Source: Burkholderiales bacterium (GTDB taxonomy: Bacteria; Pseudomonadota; Gammaproteobacteria; Burkholderiales; Burkholderiaceae_C). Taken from it: a DNA stretch of 39,513 nt. The notes under the pieces are model-generated. The model was given only the letters and a program-made list of their open reading frames with translations. It was not told the DNA's origin and did no database searches. Where the stretch lies: contig JAGWTS010000007.1 in the NCBI GenBank assembly GCA_028868875.1, forward strand, positions 1-39,513, read 5' to 3'. This document shows positions 9,262-17,760 of the stretch, piece by piece; the first letter of the stretch is position 1, and every line of letters starts with the position of its first letter. A program made the position numbers and the translations under genes.

Positions 9262-11385
9262 ATGGACGCCGATCTCTTTGCCGAAGACCAGCCCCCGCGC
9301 TCGCGCTGGAGCGCGCTTGCGGCGCGCCTGACGCTGCGGCCCGCGGCCTGGATGACGACGCTCAAGGCGCGCCTGGCAGCCGGCGCGCTGGCGGCGCTGT
9401 TCGCCGGCATGGCGCTCACGACCTGGCAGATGGCCGAGGTGGCGCAGCGCCAGCTGCTCGCCCAGGCCGAGGCGCGCGAACATGTCGCGGCCGAGCAGCT
9501 GGTGGCCGTGGTCGGGCATCGCGTGGCCGAGTACCAGCGCGCCTTGCGCGTCGCGGCGCTGGGGCTGGACGCGGCCAGCCTGCGCGAGCCGAAGCGGCTG
9601 GCGGCGCGGCTGCGCGCCGAGACCGTGCTGCGCTCGGTCTTCTCCGACCTCTTCGTCGCCGACGGCGACGGCAAGGTGCTGGCCCTGGTGAGCTCGAGCG
9701 CTGCGCTGCGGCCCGGCTCGTCGATCGCCGATCGCCCGTACTTCCGCCAGGCCGTCGGCCATGGCACGCCCGCGATCTCGGCCCCCACCGCGGGCCCGGC
9801 CTCGAACGACCCGATCGTGATCTTCGCCCAGCCCATCGTCGACGGCGGCAGCGTGCGCGGCGTCCTCGGCGGGGCGATCCACCTCGTCAACCACGACCTG
9901 ATCGAAGACCTGGCCGAACTGCACGATGGCGACGACAGCACCCTGGTCGCGATCACCGACGATGCCGGCACCCTGATCGCCCATCCCCAGAGCGCCCTGC
10001 TGCTGAAGGACATGGCGGCCGAACCGCGGCTCGCCGCGGTGGCGGCGCAATGGCGCAGCGCCGGGCGCCCGCTGCTGGCCGAGCCTGGCGCCTGGCGCAG
10101 CCGCCGCGATGTCGTCGCCATGGCGGGCGAGCCCGCCAGCGGCTGGCACCTCTGGCGCGCCACCTCGCGCGCGCAGCTGCTGGCGCCGCTGATCGACGCG
10201 CGCTCGCGCGCGCTCGCCGCAGCGGGCGGCCTCGCGGGCGGCCTCGCCGCGCTGCTCGTGGCCTTCCTGGCCTGGCAGCTGATGCCGCTGGCACGGCTGC
10301 AGCGGCGCGCCGCGGAACTGCTCAACGGCGGCGGCGGCGCCGACGACTGGCCGGTGGCCCACGGCGAGATCGGCGCCCTCGCCCGCACCCTGCGCCATGT
10401 CTGGGTCGAGCGCAGCCAGGCCGAGCTGTTCAACGCCCAGGTGATGCGCAAGCTGTCTTCGGTGATGAGCGCCTCGCCGGTCGGCCTGGCCTTCATCCGC
10501 GACCAGCGCTTCGAACTCGTCAGCGCCGAATGCTGCCACCTGCTCGAGCGCCAGGAGCAGGAGCTGCTGGGCGTCCAGGCCCAGCGCGTCTTCGCCTCGG
10601 ACGAGGAGTACGAACGCATGCTGCCGGAGCTGCAGCGCACGCTCGCCACCGGCAACACCTTCGTCGCCGAAGTCCAGATGCGGCGCGCCAACGGCTCGGT
10701 CTTCTGGGCCCGGCTGCTGGCGCGCCCGGTCGCCGCGGCGGACATCGGCGAAGGCTCGATCTGGAGCCTCTACGACGCGAGCGAACAGATCGTCCACCGC
10801 CACCGCCTCGAACACGCCGCGGCCCACGACGCGCTCACCGGCGTGCTCAACCGCAAGGGATTCGAGAAGGTGCTGGCGACCACCTTCGAAGGCCAGCCCG
10901 ACACGCGGCCGGCCTCGGTGGTGATGATCGACCTGGACCACTTCAAGCCCATCAACGACAGCGCGGGCCACGCCGCCGGCGACGCCATGCTGCGCGCGGT
11001 GGCCCAGGCGATGGGGGCCAGCGTGCGCGCCAGCGACAGCGTGGCACGCCTGGGCGGCGACGAGTTCGCGCTCATGCTGGCGGGCTGCAACGCGGAGCGC
11101 GCCCTCGCGATCGCCGAGAAGGTGCGCCACGCGATCACGCAGCTGAGCCTGGACTGGGAAGGACGGCGCCTTTCGGTCGGCGCGAGCCTGGGCGTGGCCG
11201 AACTCGGCGCGCGCCACGGCGGCGTGGCGGCCTGGCTGGCCGAAGCCGATGCCGCCTGCTATGCCGCCAAGCGCGGCGGCCGCGGCGCCGTGCGCACGGC
11301 GCAGGCCGACGCCGGACCGGAGCCGGCGCCCGCTGAGTCCCGCGAACGCGCCGGCCACGACGATCGAGCCGAATTGCTGCACTGA
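9262..11385 (+). CDS. Membrane-bound diguanylate cyclase (Cache-PAS-GGDEF)
   Basis: Predicted to make cyclic di-GMP from two GTP in response to a periplasmic signal. The 707-residue protein has a helix near 36-55, a periplasmic dCache-like region (DRPYFRQAVGHGTPAISAPT, then FAQPIVDGGSVRGVLGGAI), a helix near 315-338, a PAS domain around 395-510 and a GGDEF domain from about 530. The active-site motif is an intact GGDEF at 598-602, and an RxxD inhibitory site (RASD, 589-592) lies exactly five residues before it, so product feedback inhibition is expected. DLDHFKPIND and GHAAGD are also present. There is no EAL domain. The start at 9262 lacks a clear Shine-Dalgarno; ATG 9352 is a weaker alternative. 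Divergent from a hybrid kinase with a similar kind of sensor, suggesting joint signalling. Confidence 0.93.
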   Translation: MDADLFAEDQPPRSRWSALAARLTLRPAAWMTTLKARLAAGALAALFAGMALTTWQMAEVAQRQLLAQAEAREHVAAEQLVAVVGHRVAEYQRALRVAALGLDAASLREPKRLAARLRAETVLRSVFSDLFVADGDGKVLALVSSSAALRPGSSIADRPYFRQAVGHGTPAISAPTAGPASNDPIVIFAQPIVDGGSVRGVLGGAIHLVNHDLIEDLAELHDGDDSTLVAITDDAGTLIAHPQSALLLKDMAAEPRLAAVAAQWRSAGRPLLAEPGAWRSRRDVVAMAGEPASGWHLWRATSRAQLLAPLIDARSRALAAAGGLAGGLAALLVAFLAWQLMPLARLQRRAAELLNGGGGADDWPVAHGEIGALARTLRHVWVERSQAELFNAQVMRKLSSVMSASPVGLAFIRDQRFELVSAECCHLLERQEQELLGVQAQRVFASDEEYERMLPELQRTLATGNTFVAEVQMRRANGSVFWARLLARPVAAADIGEGSIWSLYDASEQIVHRHRLEHAAAHDALTGVLNRKGFEKVLATTFEGQPDTRPASVVMIDLDHFKPINDSAGHAAGDAMLRAVAQAMGASVRASDSVARLGGDEFALMLAGCNAERALAIAEKVRHAITQLSLDWEGRRLSVGASLGVAELGARHGGVAAWLAEADAACYAAKRGGRGAVRTAQADAGPEPAPAESRERAGHDDRAELLH

Positions 11386-11504
11386 AAAGGGCGCCGGCGC
11401 CTCCCCCGGGGCGGGGACGAAGCGCTTGACGCCAGGGGCGTGCGCGCCGAATGATGGCCGGGCGGACGAGCTCGCCGCACCCCCTCCCATCCGGAGTGCC
11501 CCCG

Positions 11505-12395
11505 ATGAAACCGATCCGGGTCTTTTCGCTGCTCGATCTGGACAACCCCGTCCAGCCGGCGCCGCTTTCGGACTACATCCTGCAGTTCCTGGCCCAGGGC
11601 GATTCGTGGTTCTCCTTCGGCGCCTTGCCGATGTGGCAGACGAGCAATCTTTTCGACGGCATGGGCACGAGCCAGATCGCGGCCTGCGCCGTCAACTGCG
11701 CCGCTCCCGGCGCCCGGCTCAGCGTGATGGCGAACTCCACCACTGCCACCCCCTTCCTGCAACTGCTGAGCGGCAACCGGGCCCGGCGCTGGGCCGGGCT
11801 GCTGCTCTCGGGCGGCGGCAACGACCTCATCGCCGCGGTCCAGCAGGCGCCCGAGAACCGGCCCGAGATGCGCCTGCTCGCGACCGCGCCGGAATGGATC
11901 GATGCGCCCGGCGGCGAGCGCTATCTCTCGAACGCGGGCTGGCTCACCTTCAGCACCCACATCATCGCCGTGATGGCCAACCTGCTCGCCGTGCGCGACA
12001 GCGGCATCAACCGCGGCCTGCCGATCGTCATGCACACCTACGACATCGCGGTGCCGCGCGACAGCGGCGCCGGCTTCGGCTTCGGGCCCTGGCTCTACCC
12101 GGCGATGCAGGCCTACGCGATTCCGCCAGCCGCCTGGCCGGCGGTGGCTGCGGCCCTGCTCGACCGGCTCTGGACCCTGCTCGACCACATCGCCGCGAAC
12201 ACGGTCGATGGCTCGATCCACGTCGTCCACAGCCAGGGCACGCTGACCCCAGCGCAGACGAGCGACACGGGTGCCAGCGCCGACTGGCAGAACGAGATCC
12301 ACCCGACCCGTGCCGGCTACCAGAAGCTGAGCGCGCTCTGGCTGCCGCTGCTCGACGCGGTGTTCGCCTCGCGGATCCAGGGCGCGCCGGGCTGA
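11505..12395 (+). CDS. SGNH-type hydrolase-like protein
   Basis: Probable esterase/lipase-fold protein of about 296 residues; substrate unknown. Seen: GDSWFSFG near residue 32 (block I with the nucleophilic Ser), SGGGND (block III Asn region), and NEIHPTRAGY near the C-terminus for the catalytic His. At the usual D-x-x-H position there is Asn instead of Asp, so the charge-relay residue may be missing or supplied elsewhere. No signal peptide or membrane helix is evident, so it is probably cytoplasmic. The start at 11505 was chosen over ATG 11451 because GGAG lies 8 bases upstream and the hydrophobic core of the fold begins soon after. It ends 5 bases from the convergent small membrane protein gene; no operon partner. 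Confidence 0.75.
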   Translation: MKPIRVFSLLDLDNPVQPAPLSDYILQFLAQGDSWFSFGALPMWQTSNLFDGMGTSQIAACAVNCAAPGARLSVMANSTTATPFLQLLSGNRARRWAGLLLSGGGNDLIAAVQQAPENRPEMRLLATAPEWIDAPGGERYLSNAGWLTFSTHIIAVMANLLAVRDSGINRGLPIVMHTYDIAVPRDSGAGFGFGPWLYPAMQAYAIPPAAWPAVAAALLDRLWTLLDHIAANTVDGSIHVVHSQGTLTPAQTSDTGASADWQNEIHPTRAGYQKLSALWLPLLDAVFASRIQGAPG

Positions 12396-12400
12396 GCGGC

Positions 12401-12643
12401 TCAGCGCACGAGGCGCAGCACGAGATAGGGCACGAGGAAGAACAGGATGATGCCGATCTTGTAGAGCGCGATGCCGGCGCAGTTGAGCACGCGCACCGGC
12501 TCGGGCGGCAGGCCGAAAAGGCGCTGCTGCAGTTCGAGCCAGGGCCCGCGTGCGACGAGCACGAGAAGCGCCCAGACGACGAGCAGGCCATAGTTGACGA
12601 GCGCGCACCCGCCGAGAAAGCGCAACAGCAGATCGACGTCCAT
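12401..12643 (-). CDS. Small two-helix membrane protein, DUF6868-like
   Basis: An 80-residue protein with two hydrophobic segments, about residues 5-30 (LLLRFLGGCALVNYGLLVVW and onward) and 57-78 (the GIILFFLVPYLVLRL stretch), joined by an amphipathic loop with LQQRLFGLPPEPV. Its pattern, including the ending LVPYLVLRLVR, matches what I remember of the small DUF6868 inner-membrane family; no function is known. The start at 12643 was chosen over a longer TTG-initiated frame because GGAGGG lies 8 bases upstream (12652-12657) and the longer N-terminus is Arg-rich noise. It is convergent with the SGNH hydrolase and divergent from garD. Confidence 0.72.
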   Translation of the reverse strand: MDVDLLLRFLGGCALVNYGLLVVWALLVLVARGPWLELQQRLFGLPPEPVRVLNCAGIALYKIGIILFFLVPYLVLRLVR

Positions 12644-12774
12644 GGTCCGGGCCCTCCGGCGCAGCGCGAACGCGCGCGGCGCGGGCCCATCATGCCCTGC
12701 ATGGCGACGCGGCGCCGGGACGCGCGTCGACAATGGGCGCCGGGGAATGAGGCCCGGCCCACGAAAGCACCGCC

Positions 12775-14337
12775 ATGCAGCCGCTGATCATCAAGATGCA
12801 CGAGCGCGACAACGTCGCGATCGTCGCCAACGACGGCGGACTCGCCGCCGGCACCGTCCTGCCCTCGGGACTCGCCCTGGCCGACAAGGTGCCGCAAGGC
12901 CACAAGGTGGCGCTCGTCGACCTCGCCGCGGGCGCCGAGGTGCGGCGCTACGACGTCGTCATCGGCCGCGCGGCGCGCGCCATCGCGGCCGGCTGCTGGG
13001 TTCACGAACGCCTGCTCGAGATGCCCGCGGCGCGCACGCTCCAAGGGTTGCCGATCGCGACCGTGCGCCCGCCCGCGCTGCCGCCGCTCGAAGGCCATAG
13101 CTTCGAGGGCTACCGCAACGCCGACGGCAGCGTCGGCACGCGCAACATCCTGGCCATCACGACGACGGTGCAATGCGTGGCCGGGGTGCTCGACTTCGCG
13201 CTGCGGCGCATCGAGCAGGAGCTGCTGCCGCTGTTTCCGAACGTCGACGGCGTGGTGGCGCTCGAACACAGCTACGGCTGCGGCGTCGCCATCGAGGCCC
13301 CGGGCGCCGAGATCCCGATCCGCACGCTGCGCAACATCAGCCGCAACCCGAACTTCGGCGGCGAGGTCCTGGTGCTCAGCCTGGGTTGCGAGAAGCTCCA
13401 GCCCGAAAGGCTGCTGCCGCCGGGCACGTTCGCGATCGCCGACGCGCGCGGCGGCGAGGCCGGGCTCGATGTCGTGTGCCTGCAGGACGAGGCCCACGTG
13501 GGCTTCATGTCGATGATCGACTCGATCATGGCACGCGCCCGCGCCCATCTCGAAAGGCTGAATGCGCGCCGGCGCGAGACCTGCCCCGCGAGCGCACTCG
13601 TCGTCGGCGTGCAATGCGGCGGCAGCGACGCCTTCAGCGGCGTCACCGCAAACCCGGCGGTGGGGCATTGCACCGACCTGCTGGTGCGCGCCGGCGCGAC
13701 CGTGATGTTCAGCGAAGTCACCGAGGTGCGCGACGGCATCGATCAGCTCACCGCGCGCGCGAGCACGCCCGAGGTGGCGGCGGCAATGATCGCCGAGATG
13801 GCCTGGTACGACGCCTATCTCGACCGGGGCGGGGTCGACCGCAGCGCGAACACGACGCCCGGCAACAAGAAGGGCGGGCTCTCGAACATCGTCGAGAAGG
13901 CGATGGGATCGATCGTCAAGTCCGGCTCGGCGCCGATCTCGGGCGTGCTGTCGCCGGGGCAGAGCCTGCGCGAGCGCGGCATCGCCAGCGGCCTGGTCTA
14001 CGCCGCGACGCCGGCGAGCGACTTCATCTGCGGCACGCTGCAGCTCGCCGCCGGCATGAACCTGCACGTCTTCACGACCGGCCGCGGCACGCCCTACGGC
14101 CTGGCCGAGGTGCCGGTGATCAAGGTCGCGACGCGCAGCGACCTGGCGCGGCGCTGGCACGACCTGATGGACGTGAACGCCGGCCGCATCGCCGACGGGC
14201 AGGCGAGCATCGAGGAGGTGGGGCGCGAGTTGTTCCAGTTGATGCTGGACGTCGCGAGCGGGCGCAAGAAGACCTGGGCCGAGCAGTGGAAGCTGCACAA
14301 CGCCCTGGTGCTGTTCAATCCGGCGCCGGTGACTTGA
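12775..14337 (+). CDS. garD: Galactarate dehydratase (GarD, UxaA family)
   Basis: Predicted to dehydrate D-galactarate (or a similar aldarate) to a 5-keto-4-deoxy product, an early step of sugar diacid catabolism. The 520-residue length matches E. coli GarD (523). Seen: the N-terminal SAF domain ([20 protein letters not shown], then VPQGHKVAL), [13 protein letters not shown] at the domain junction, CGCGV-like [55 protein letters not shown] and the very conserved end [14 protein letters not shown]. All these sit where they do in GarD as I remember it. No other galactarate gene (garL, garR, transporter) is nearby, so its exact substrate among aldarates is inferred from family similarity only. 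No strong Shine-Dalgarno precedes the ATG. Confidence 0.92.
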   Translation: MQPLIIKMHERDNVAIVANDGGLAAGTVLPSGLALADKVPQGHKVALVDLAAGAEVRRYDVVIGRAARAIAAGCWVHERLLEMPAARTLQGLPIATVRPPALPPLEGHSFEGYRNADGSVGTRNILAITTTVQCVAGVLDFALRRIEQELLPLFPNVDGVVALEHSYGCGVAIEAPGAEIPIRTLRNISRNPNFGGEVLVLSLGCEKLQPERLLPPGTFAIADARGGEAGLDVVCLQDEAHVGFMSMIDSIMARARAHLERLNARRRETCPASALVVGVQCGGSDAFSGVTANPAVGHCTDLLVRAGATVMFSEVTEVRDGIDQLTARASTPEVAAAMIAEMAWYDAYLDRGGVDRSANTTPGNKKGGLSNIVEKAMGSIVKSGSAPISGVLSPGQSLRERGIASGLVYAATPASDFICGTLQLAAGMNLHVFTTGRGTPYGLAEVPVIKVATRSDLARRWHDLMDVNAGRIADGQASIEEVGRELFQLMLDVASGRKKTWAEQWKLHNALVLFNPAPVT

Positions 14338-14359
14338 GTCCGGACGTCGCCGCGGCGCC

Positions 14360-14500
14360 TCAGGCCGCCCGCAACAGGAATTCGACCTTCACCGCGTCGT
14401 AGGGAAACTCGACCTGGCCGGATTCGTTGCGGCTGAGAACACCGGCGGCAAGCCACGCACCCAGGTCCCCGTGCACGGCCTTTGCGTCGGATCCTTTCGA
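14360..14500 (-). pseudogene. 3' remnant of a COG4190-like HTH regulator/antitoxin
   Basis: The last 46 codons of a minus-strand frame read as the end of a wHTH protein: DAKAVHGDLGAWLAAGVLSR, then NESGQVEF and PYDAVKVEFLLRAA before the stop. This pattern (recognition helix with K-x-VH-x-D, wing LSRxExGxxxFPYD, terminal hydrophobic strand) is the C-terminal half of predicted regulators of the COG4190 type, often found as antitoxins. Upstream on the same strand the frame runs into the 5' part of the acyl-CoA dehydrogenase gene without recognisable N-terminal helices or start, so the gene appears truncated. No toxin partner is visible. Confidence 0.5.
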
Positions 14501-14620
14501 TGCCTCGGTGGAAGGACGCTCGCCGCGCGTCAACCGTGGCGAAGTGGGAACTCGACGACGCCCCCCGCTTCCATAATCTCCCGCTTCCGCCGCCCCGCGG
14601 TGCTTCCCGTTGTACGCCAG

Positions 14621-15781
14621 ATGGACTTTGCCCTGAACGACGAGCAGAGGATGCTGATCGATACCGTGCGCCGCTTCATCCGCGAGGAGCTCGCGCCGCT
14701 CGAAGCCGGGGTCGAGGAAAGCGGCCGGCTCGACCCCGATCTCGCGCGGGCGCTGCAGCGCAAGTCGCGCGCGCTCGGGCTGTACGCGCTCAACATGCCG
14801 GCCGAACTCGGCGGCGGCGGCCTGGGCACGCTCGACCGCATCCTCTGCGAAGAGCAGTTCGGCCACACCACCGACATCCTGATCCGCCGCGCCTTCGGCA
14901 ACGTCTACGAGCCGCTCCTGGTCTGCCGCGGCGAGCAGGTCGAGCGCTGGCTGAAACCCACGGTGCGCGGCGAGCGCACCTGCTCGATCGCGATCACCGA
15001 GCCCGGCGCCGGCTCCGACGCGCAAGGCATCGCGACCCATGCGCGCAAGACCGATGCGGGCTGGGTGCTGAACGGCGCCAAGCACTTCATCAGCGACGGC
15101 GATTGGAGCGACTTCTTCCTCGTCTCGGCGCGCACCGGCGAGCGCGCGATCTCGATGTTCATGGTCGACAAGGGCCTGCCCGGCTTCACGCTCGGCAAGG
15201 ACCAGAAGATGATGGGCTTGCGCGGCACCCCGCATCTGGAGCTGTTCTTCGACGACGTGGCGCTCGAGCCCGCGGCGCTTCTCGGCGAAGAAGGCCAGGG
15301 CTTCAAGCTCGCGATGGGCGCGCTCAACGTCGTGCGCCTGGCCCAGGTCGGCGCGCGTGCAGTGGGCAAGGCCAGCCACGTGCTCGAGCTGATGAGCGAC
15401 TACGCGAACCAGCGCCGGCAGTTCGGCAGCCGCATCGCCGATTTCCAGCTCGTGCAGCAGATGCTGGCCGACAGCGTGATCGAGATCAACGCGGCGCGGC
15501 TGATGGTGCTGCACGCGGCCTGGATGATCGATGCCGGCCAGGACGCGCGCGACTGGATCGCGATGGTCAAGGTCCACGCCGCCGAAACCCTGGGCCGCGT
15601 CGTCGACCGCGGCGTGCAGTTGTTCGGCGGCATGGGCTTTTGCAAGGAGCTGCCGATCGAGCGCCATTACCGCGATGCCCGCGTCTACCGCATCTTCGAC
15701 GGCACTTCGGAGATCCACCGCGGCGTCATCGCGCGCAGCCTGGCCAAGCGCGGTGCGGCCTTGTTCGAGATGCACCGATGA
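14621..15781 (+). CDS. Acyl-CoA dehydrogenase
   Basis: FAD-dependent alpha,beta-dehydrogenation of an acyl-CoA thioester, with electrons passed to ETF. The 386-residue protein has the standard three-part architecture: N-terminal helices (MDFALNDEQRMLIDTVRRF), middle beta domain with the FAD/substrate motifs ITEPGAGSDAQGI and WVLNGAKHFISDGDWSDFFLV, and C-terminal helices with RRQFGSRIADFQLVQQMLAD, QLFGGMGFCKELPIER and YRIFDGTSEIHRGVIAR. In the last motif Asp stands where medium-chain enzymes have the catalytic Glu (EGTS), as in some other branches. The start at 14621 was chosen over an upstream in-frame ATG because all homologous sequence begins there. It overlaps the CoA-transferase gene by four bases (ATGA), so the two form an operon and probably act on the same CoA-ester substrate, unidentified. 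Confidence 0.93.
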   Translation: MDFALNDEQRMLIDTVRRFIREELAPLEAGVEESGRLDPDLARALQRKSRALGLYALNMPAELGGGGLGTLDRILCEEQFGHTTDILIRRAFGNVYEPLLVCRGEQVERWLKPTVRGERTCSIAITEPGAGSDAQGIATHARKTDAGWVLNGAKHFISDGDWSDFFLVSARTGERAISMFMVDKGLPGFTLGKDQKMMGLRGTPHLELFFDDVALEPAALLGEEGQGFKLAMGALNVVRLAQVGARAVGKASHVLELMSDYANQRRQFGSRIADFQLVQQMLADSVIEINAARLMVLHAAWMIDAGQDARDWIAMVKVHAAETLGRVVDRGVQLFGGMGFCKELPIERHYRDARVYRIFDGTSEIHRGVIARSLAKRGAALFEMHR

Positions 15782-17442
15782 GCGCGCAGGCCTTGCCGAG
15801 GGCACATTCGCACGCGGGCGGTCCTGCCGCAGGCCGAAGGGGTGCCCCCGTGCGGCCGATGCAGAGCCGGTTCGTCAGCGCCGACGCCGCGGCCTCGCTC
15901 GTCGCCGACGGCGCCACCGTGGCCTTGATGGGCGGCGGCGGCGGGCTGATGGAAGCCACCGCCTTGTTCCAGGCCGTCGAGCGGCGCTTTCTCGCGGGCG
16001 CCGGGCCGCGCGGCCTGACCCTGGTCCATGCCTTGGGCATCGGCGACAAGCAGCAGCGCGGCATGAACTGCTTCGCCCACGAAGGCCTCGTGCGCAAGGT
16101 CATCGGCGGGCACTGGGTCTGGTCGCCGCGCATGCAGCAACTCGCGCGCGACGAGAAGATCGCCGCCTACATCCTGCCCGGCGGGGTCTCGTCGCAGTTG
16201 CTGCGCGAGATCGGCGCCGGCCGCCCGGGGCTGTTCACCCATGTCGGCCTGGGCACGGTCTGCGACCCGCGCCTGGGCGGCGGGCGCATGAACGCGAGCG
16301 CCGACGAAGACCTGGCCGAGGTGGTGCAGGTCGATGGCCGCGAATACCTGCGCTACAAGCCCTACCGCGTCGACGTGGCGCTGGTGCGCGCTTCGGCCGC
16401 CGACGAAGACGGCAACATCAGCTTCGAGCACGAAGCCGCGAACCTCGACGCCACGGCGATCGCCCTGGCCGCGCGCGCCAGCGGCGGCCAGGTCATCGTC
16501 CAGGTGAAGGAACGCCTGCCGCGCGGCGCCTTGAAGGCGCGAGAAGTGCGCCTTCCCGCGGCCTGGGTCGACGCCATCGTCGTCGATGCCGGACAGCGCA
16601 CGAGCTACGACATCCCGTTCGACGCCGCGCTCTCGGGCGAGCTCGCCGGTGCGGCGCGGCTCGCGGCCGAGGCCGCCGAACGCCAGCCCGCCGACGAACC
16701 CTTCAGCGAACGCCAGGCCGTGGCACGGCGCGCCGCCTGCGAGCTGGTCGAAGGCGCGGTCGTCAACTACGGCGTCGGCATCCCGGATGCGGTGGCCCGT
16801 CTCGTTGCCCGCCGCGGCGAGCTCGACCGCATCTACCAGACCATCGAGCACGGCACCTACGGCGGCAGCCTGCTGGACGGCGTGCTCTTCGGCTACGCGC
16901 GCAACGCCAGCGCGATGCTCGACGCGCCGACCCAGTTCGATTTCTACTCCGGCGGCGGACTCGACATCGCCTTCCTCGGCTTCGGCGAATTCGACGCAGA
17001 AGGCTGCGTCAACGTCTCGCGCCTGGGCGGCCTCACGGTCGGCCCGGGCGGCTTCATCGACATCGCCCAGAACGCGCGCAAGGTCGTCTTCTGCGGCACG
17101 CTCGCGGCCAAGGGCGTGCAGCTGCAGACCGGCGACGGCAGCCTGCGCGTGCTGAAGCAAGGCCGCGTGGCCAAGCTCGTGCCCCGGGTCGCGCAGATCA
17201 CCTTCAGCGGCCCGCAGGCGCTGCGGCGCGGCCAGCAGGTGCTGTACCTGACCGAGCGTGCGAGCTTTCGCCTCACGGCCGCCGGCGTCGAGTTGTTCGA
17301 GATCGCACCCGGCATCGACCTGCAGCGCGACGTGCTCGATCAGATCGGGTTCGCGCCGCGGCTCGCCGAGCCCATCGCGACGATGGCGGCCTCTTTCTTT
17401 CGCAGCGAGGACGATGGCTTCGGCGCCTTGTCGGCGCGTTGA
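15778..17442 (+). CDS. Fused-subunit acyl-CoA:carboxylate CoA-transferase (YdiF/PCT-like)
   Basis: Family I CoA transferase that moves CoA between a carboxylate and an acyl-CoA, with alpha and beta halves in one chain of 554 residues. The N-terminal half carries VADGATVALMGGGGGLME and MNCFAHEGLVRKVIGGHW; the C-terminal half carries VVNYGVGIPDAVA, the TIEHGTYGG segment whose Glu is the expected thioester-forming catalytic residue, then FYSGGGLDIAFLGFGEFD and VSRLGGLTVGPGGFIDI. The start at 15778 makes an ATGA overlap with the dehydrogenase stop; the first 27 residues look non-conserved and Met28 (MQSRF) is a possible alternative start. Together with the acyl-CoA dehydrogenase it suggests activation and oxidation of a short organic acid. 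Confidence 0.91.
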   Translation: MSAQALPRAHSHAGGPAAGRRGAPVRPMQSRFVSADAAASLVADGATVALMGGGGGLMEATALFQAVERRFLAGAGPRGLTLVHALGIGDKQQRGMNCFAHEGLVRKVIGGHWVWSPRMQQLARDEKIAAYILPGGVSSQLLREIGAGRPGLFTHVGLGTVCDPRLGGGRMNASADEDLAEVVQVDGREYLRYKPYRVDVALVRASAADEDGNISFEHEAANLDATAIALAARASGGQVIVQVKERLPRGALKAREVRLPAAWVDAIVVDAGQRTSYDIPFDAALSGELAGAARLAAEAAERQPADEPFSERQAVARRAACELVEGAVVNYGVGIPDAVARLVARRGELDRIYQTIEHGTYGGSLLDGVLFGYARNASAMLDAPTQFDFYSGGGLDIAFLGFGEFDAEGCVNVSRLGGLTVGPGGFIDIAQNARKVVFCGTLAAKGVQLQTGDGSLRVLKQGRVAKLVPRVAQITFSGPQALRRGQQVLYLTERASFRLTAAGVELFEIAPGIDLQRDVLDQIGFAPRLAEPIATMAASFFRSEDDGFGALSAR

Positions 17443-17456
17443 CGAGCCGATGCGAG

Positions 17457-17507
17457 CCGAACGCCGCGAACACGGGAATCGGCGTTCGGCCGCTCCAGCG
17501 CCGATTC
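17457..17507. repeat. Two overlapping, mutually exclusive inverted repeats
   Basis: CCGAACGCC (17457-17465) pairs perfectly with GGCGTTCGG (17481-17489), and GAATCGGCG (17476-17484) pairs perfectly with CGCCGATTC (17499-17507). The two 9-bp stems share 17481-17484, so only one can form fully at a time. They begin 14 bases after the CoA-transferase stop. No T-run follows, so it is not a canonical intrinsic terminator; it could protect or end that transcript. Confidence 0.5.
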
Positions 17508-17754
17508 AGGCCGTCGCGGCGACGGCAACCGGCTTGTCGCCGCGCTCTGCAAGGGCGGCCTTCCATTTCTCCTACCCGAAGGGCTGAAGGGCGTGGCGCC
17601 CGACGAAGCCGCCTTCGTGGCGCTCGCACGCGCCGCCGCGGCTTTGACCAGGCGCCGGCCCGGCCTCGTTCGATCGTCCGGGCACGAGCGGCTCGACCCG
17701 CGGCGGCCGTTCGAGCGCTCCGGGCGGCCCGGGGCGAAGAAGTCGCTGCCCGGC

Positions 17755-17760
17755 TAAAAT
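17755..17760 (+). promoter_or_regulatory. Candidate -10 element upstream of queC
   Basis: TAAAAT stands out in an otherwise GC-rich spacer and resembles a sigma70 -10 hexamer. It lies about 125 bases before the queC start. No convincing -35 hexamer is seen at 16-18 bases upstream, so support is weak. Confidence 0.3.

Noticed and set aside
11390-11401. Perfect 12-bp palindrome GGCGCCGGCGCC after the diguanylate cyclase gene
   Set aside because: Built only of G and C in a GC-rich genome, no loop and no T-run, so it does not support a terminator or binding site call.
14471-14620. Extra 50 N-terminal residues on the acyl-CoA dehydrogenase
   Set aside because: The sequence before MDFALNDEQ has no family similarity and overlaps the regulator remnant on the other strand.
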